From NCBI GenBank assembly GCA_958009085.1, contig OY253685.1, forward strand, positions 836,695-900,694: 64,000 bases of DNA, read 5' to 3'. The notes beneath the pieces are model-generated. The model ran no database searches and was not told the origin of the DNA. It saw only the letters and a program-made list of their open reading frames with translations. This document shows, piece by piece, positions 63,438 to 64,000 of this stretch (within the stretch, counting starts at the first letter, position 1; each line of letters begins with the position of its first letter). Source of the stretch: Protoeuglena noctilucae. Its lineage: Eukaryota > Chlorophyta > Pedinophyceae > Marsupiomonadales > Marsupiomonadaceae. Both the position numbers and the translations under genes were made by a program.

Positions 63438-63500
63438 GAGAGTCATAGCACCCCTCGACTGTTGAATCGCTCATCATCATGTTGAATCGCTCATCATCAT
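63438..63500. repeat. Subtelomeric repeat R2, copy 2, with a 20-bp tandem extension
   Basis: R2 (63438-63474) runs into two tandem units of GTTGAATCGCTCATCATCAT at 63461-63500; copy 1 has a single partial unit. Confidence 0.85.
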
Positions 63501-63771
63501 CAGGTAGGCCGTCGGCGTAGCGCGAGCGGGAGGGGGGCGAGGGGTGCGGCGGAGCGGTCATGTGCATTGCGACTCTCTAGGCAGGAGGCGAGGTCGCAAA
63601 ACCCCTGGCAGGCGCCAGGTGAAGGCACAGCCGCTCGGTCTCGTTGGCTCGGGACGAGCCGCGCCCCGGAGCCGAGGGGGGCTTGCGAGGCGCCGCGCGC
63701 GTGGCAGCGTGCGGTAAAATGACGATCTGTAGCATGGATGGGCCGGGCGGCCGGCGGAAGGGGGTCGCGTG

Positions 63772-64000
63772 GTTAGGGTTAGGTTAGGGTTAGGTCACCC
63801 CAGGTTTAGGGTTAGGTAGGTTTTTAGGTAGGGTTAGGGTTTAGGTTAGGTTAGGTTTAGTTAGGGTTAGGGTTAGGGTAGGGTTAGGGTTAGGGTTAGG
63901 GTTAGGGTTAGGGTTAGGGTTAGGGTTAGGGTTAGGGTTAGGGTTAGGGTTAGGGTTAGGGTTAGGGTTAGGGTTAGGGTTAGGGTTAGGGTTAGGGTTA
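63772..64000 (+). repeat. Telomere, TTAGGG type
   Basis: About 230 bases of telomere repeat with the G-rich strand reading 5' to 3' toward the window end, so the chromosome tip is to the right. The inner ~110 bases (63772-63880) are degenerate, mixing TTAGGG, TTTAGGG, TTAGG, TAGGG and TTAGGTAGG. From about 63880 there are ~20 perfect TTAGGG units. Confidence 0.97.

Overview
The window looks like the right-hand end of a chromosome from a GC-rich, intron-rich green alga that makes flagella at some life stage. Three signals point there. An RWP-RK transcription factor is typical of the green lineage. An axonemal dynein heavy chain carries a Kelch/filamin-type N-terminus like the flagellar outer-arm alpha chain of Chlamydomonas. 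Several proteins look organelle-directed, including an mTERF with a transit-like N-terminus. The last ~230 bases are a TTAGGG telomere, G-rich strand running to the 3' end, so base 64000 lies at or near a chromosome tip. I cannot name a genus.

Layout. 1-89: tail of a possible copper transporter. 1.1-4.9 kb (+): RWP-RK protein. 5.4-17.7 kb (-): a ~30-exon SNF2/RAD5-type helicase with a RING finger, broken by a 200-base assembly gap. 18.3-20.3 kb (+): DCAF4-like WD40 protein. 20.7-22.0 kb (-): small strand-rich protein, possibly an organelle outer-membrane barrel. 22.2-37.6 kb (-): ~4,580-residue dynein heavy chain. 38.5-40.4 kb (+): EXO5 nuclease. 40.5-41.7 kb (-): mTERF. 41.8-42.7 kb (-): MAPEG membrane protein. 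43.2-46.0 kb (+): PUS7/TruD pseudouridine synthase. 46.2-47.4 kb: a tail-to-tail pair of tiny secreted proteins, one with a C-x-x-C array. 47.5-48.0 kb (-): DUF2237 protein. 48.5-50.5 kb (+): amidohydrolase. 50.6-51.4 kb (-): ribosomal protein eS10. 52.2-56.0 kb (+): TPR protein with an unrecognised C-terminal half. 56-60.3 kb: G-skewed stretch with no recognisable gene. 60.3-61.8 kb (-): frame-broken LINE fragment. 62.1 kb: tRNA-Pro(CGG) and a tRNA-like Pol III element. 62.3-63.7 kb: subtelomeric repeats. Then the telomere.

Gene order alternates strands. Most neighbours are convergent with short gaps (about 80-110 bp) or divergent with roughly 0.5 kb shared upstream regions. I see no operons. 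Functional overlap is loose: DNA repair (RAD5-like helicase, EXO5, DCAF4 as a possible ubiquitin-ligase adaptor), RNA and translation (PUS7, eS10, tRNA-Pro, mTERF) and flagellar motility (dynein).

Three features stand out. First, 9 of 56 introns I could model by reading frame use GC instead of GT at the donor, always after CAG or AAG. Second, several helicase introns carry partial copies of the edge of the neighbouring exon. Third, the two small secreted genes share exon-1 length and phase and look like a diverged pair, one bearing eight cysteines in 21 residues. Exon coordinates were worked out by hand from splice dinucleotides, frame continuity and protein similarity; expect errors of one or a few bases, and larger uncertainty at first exons.
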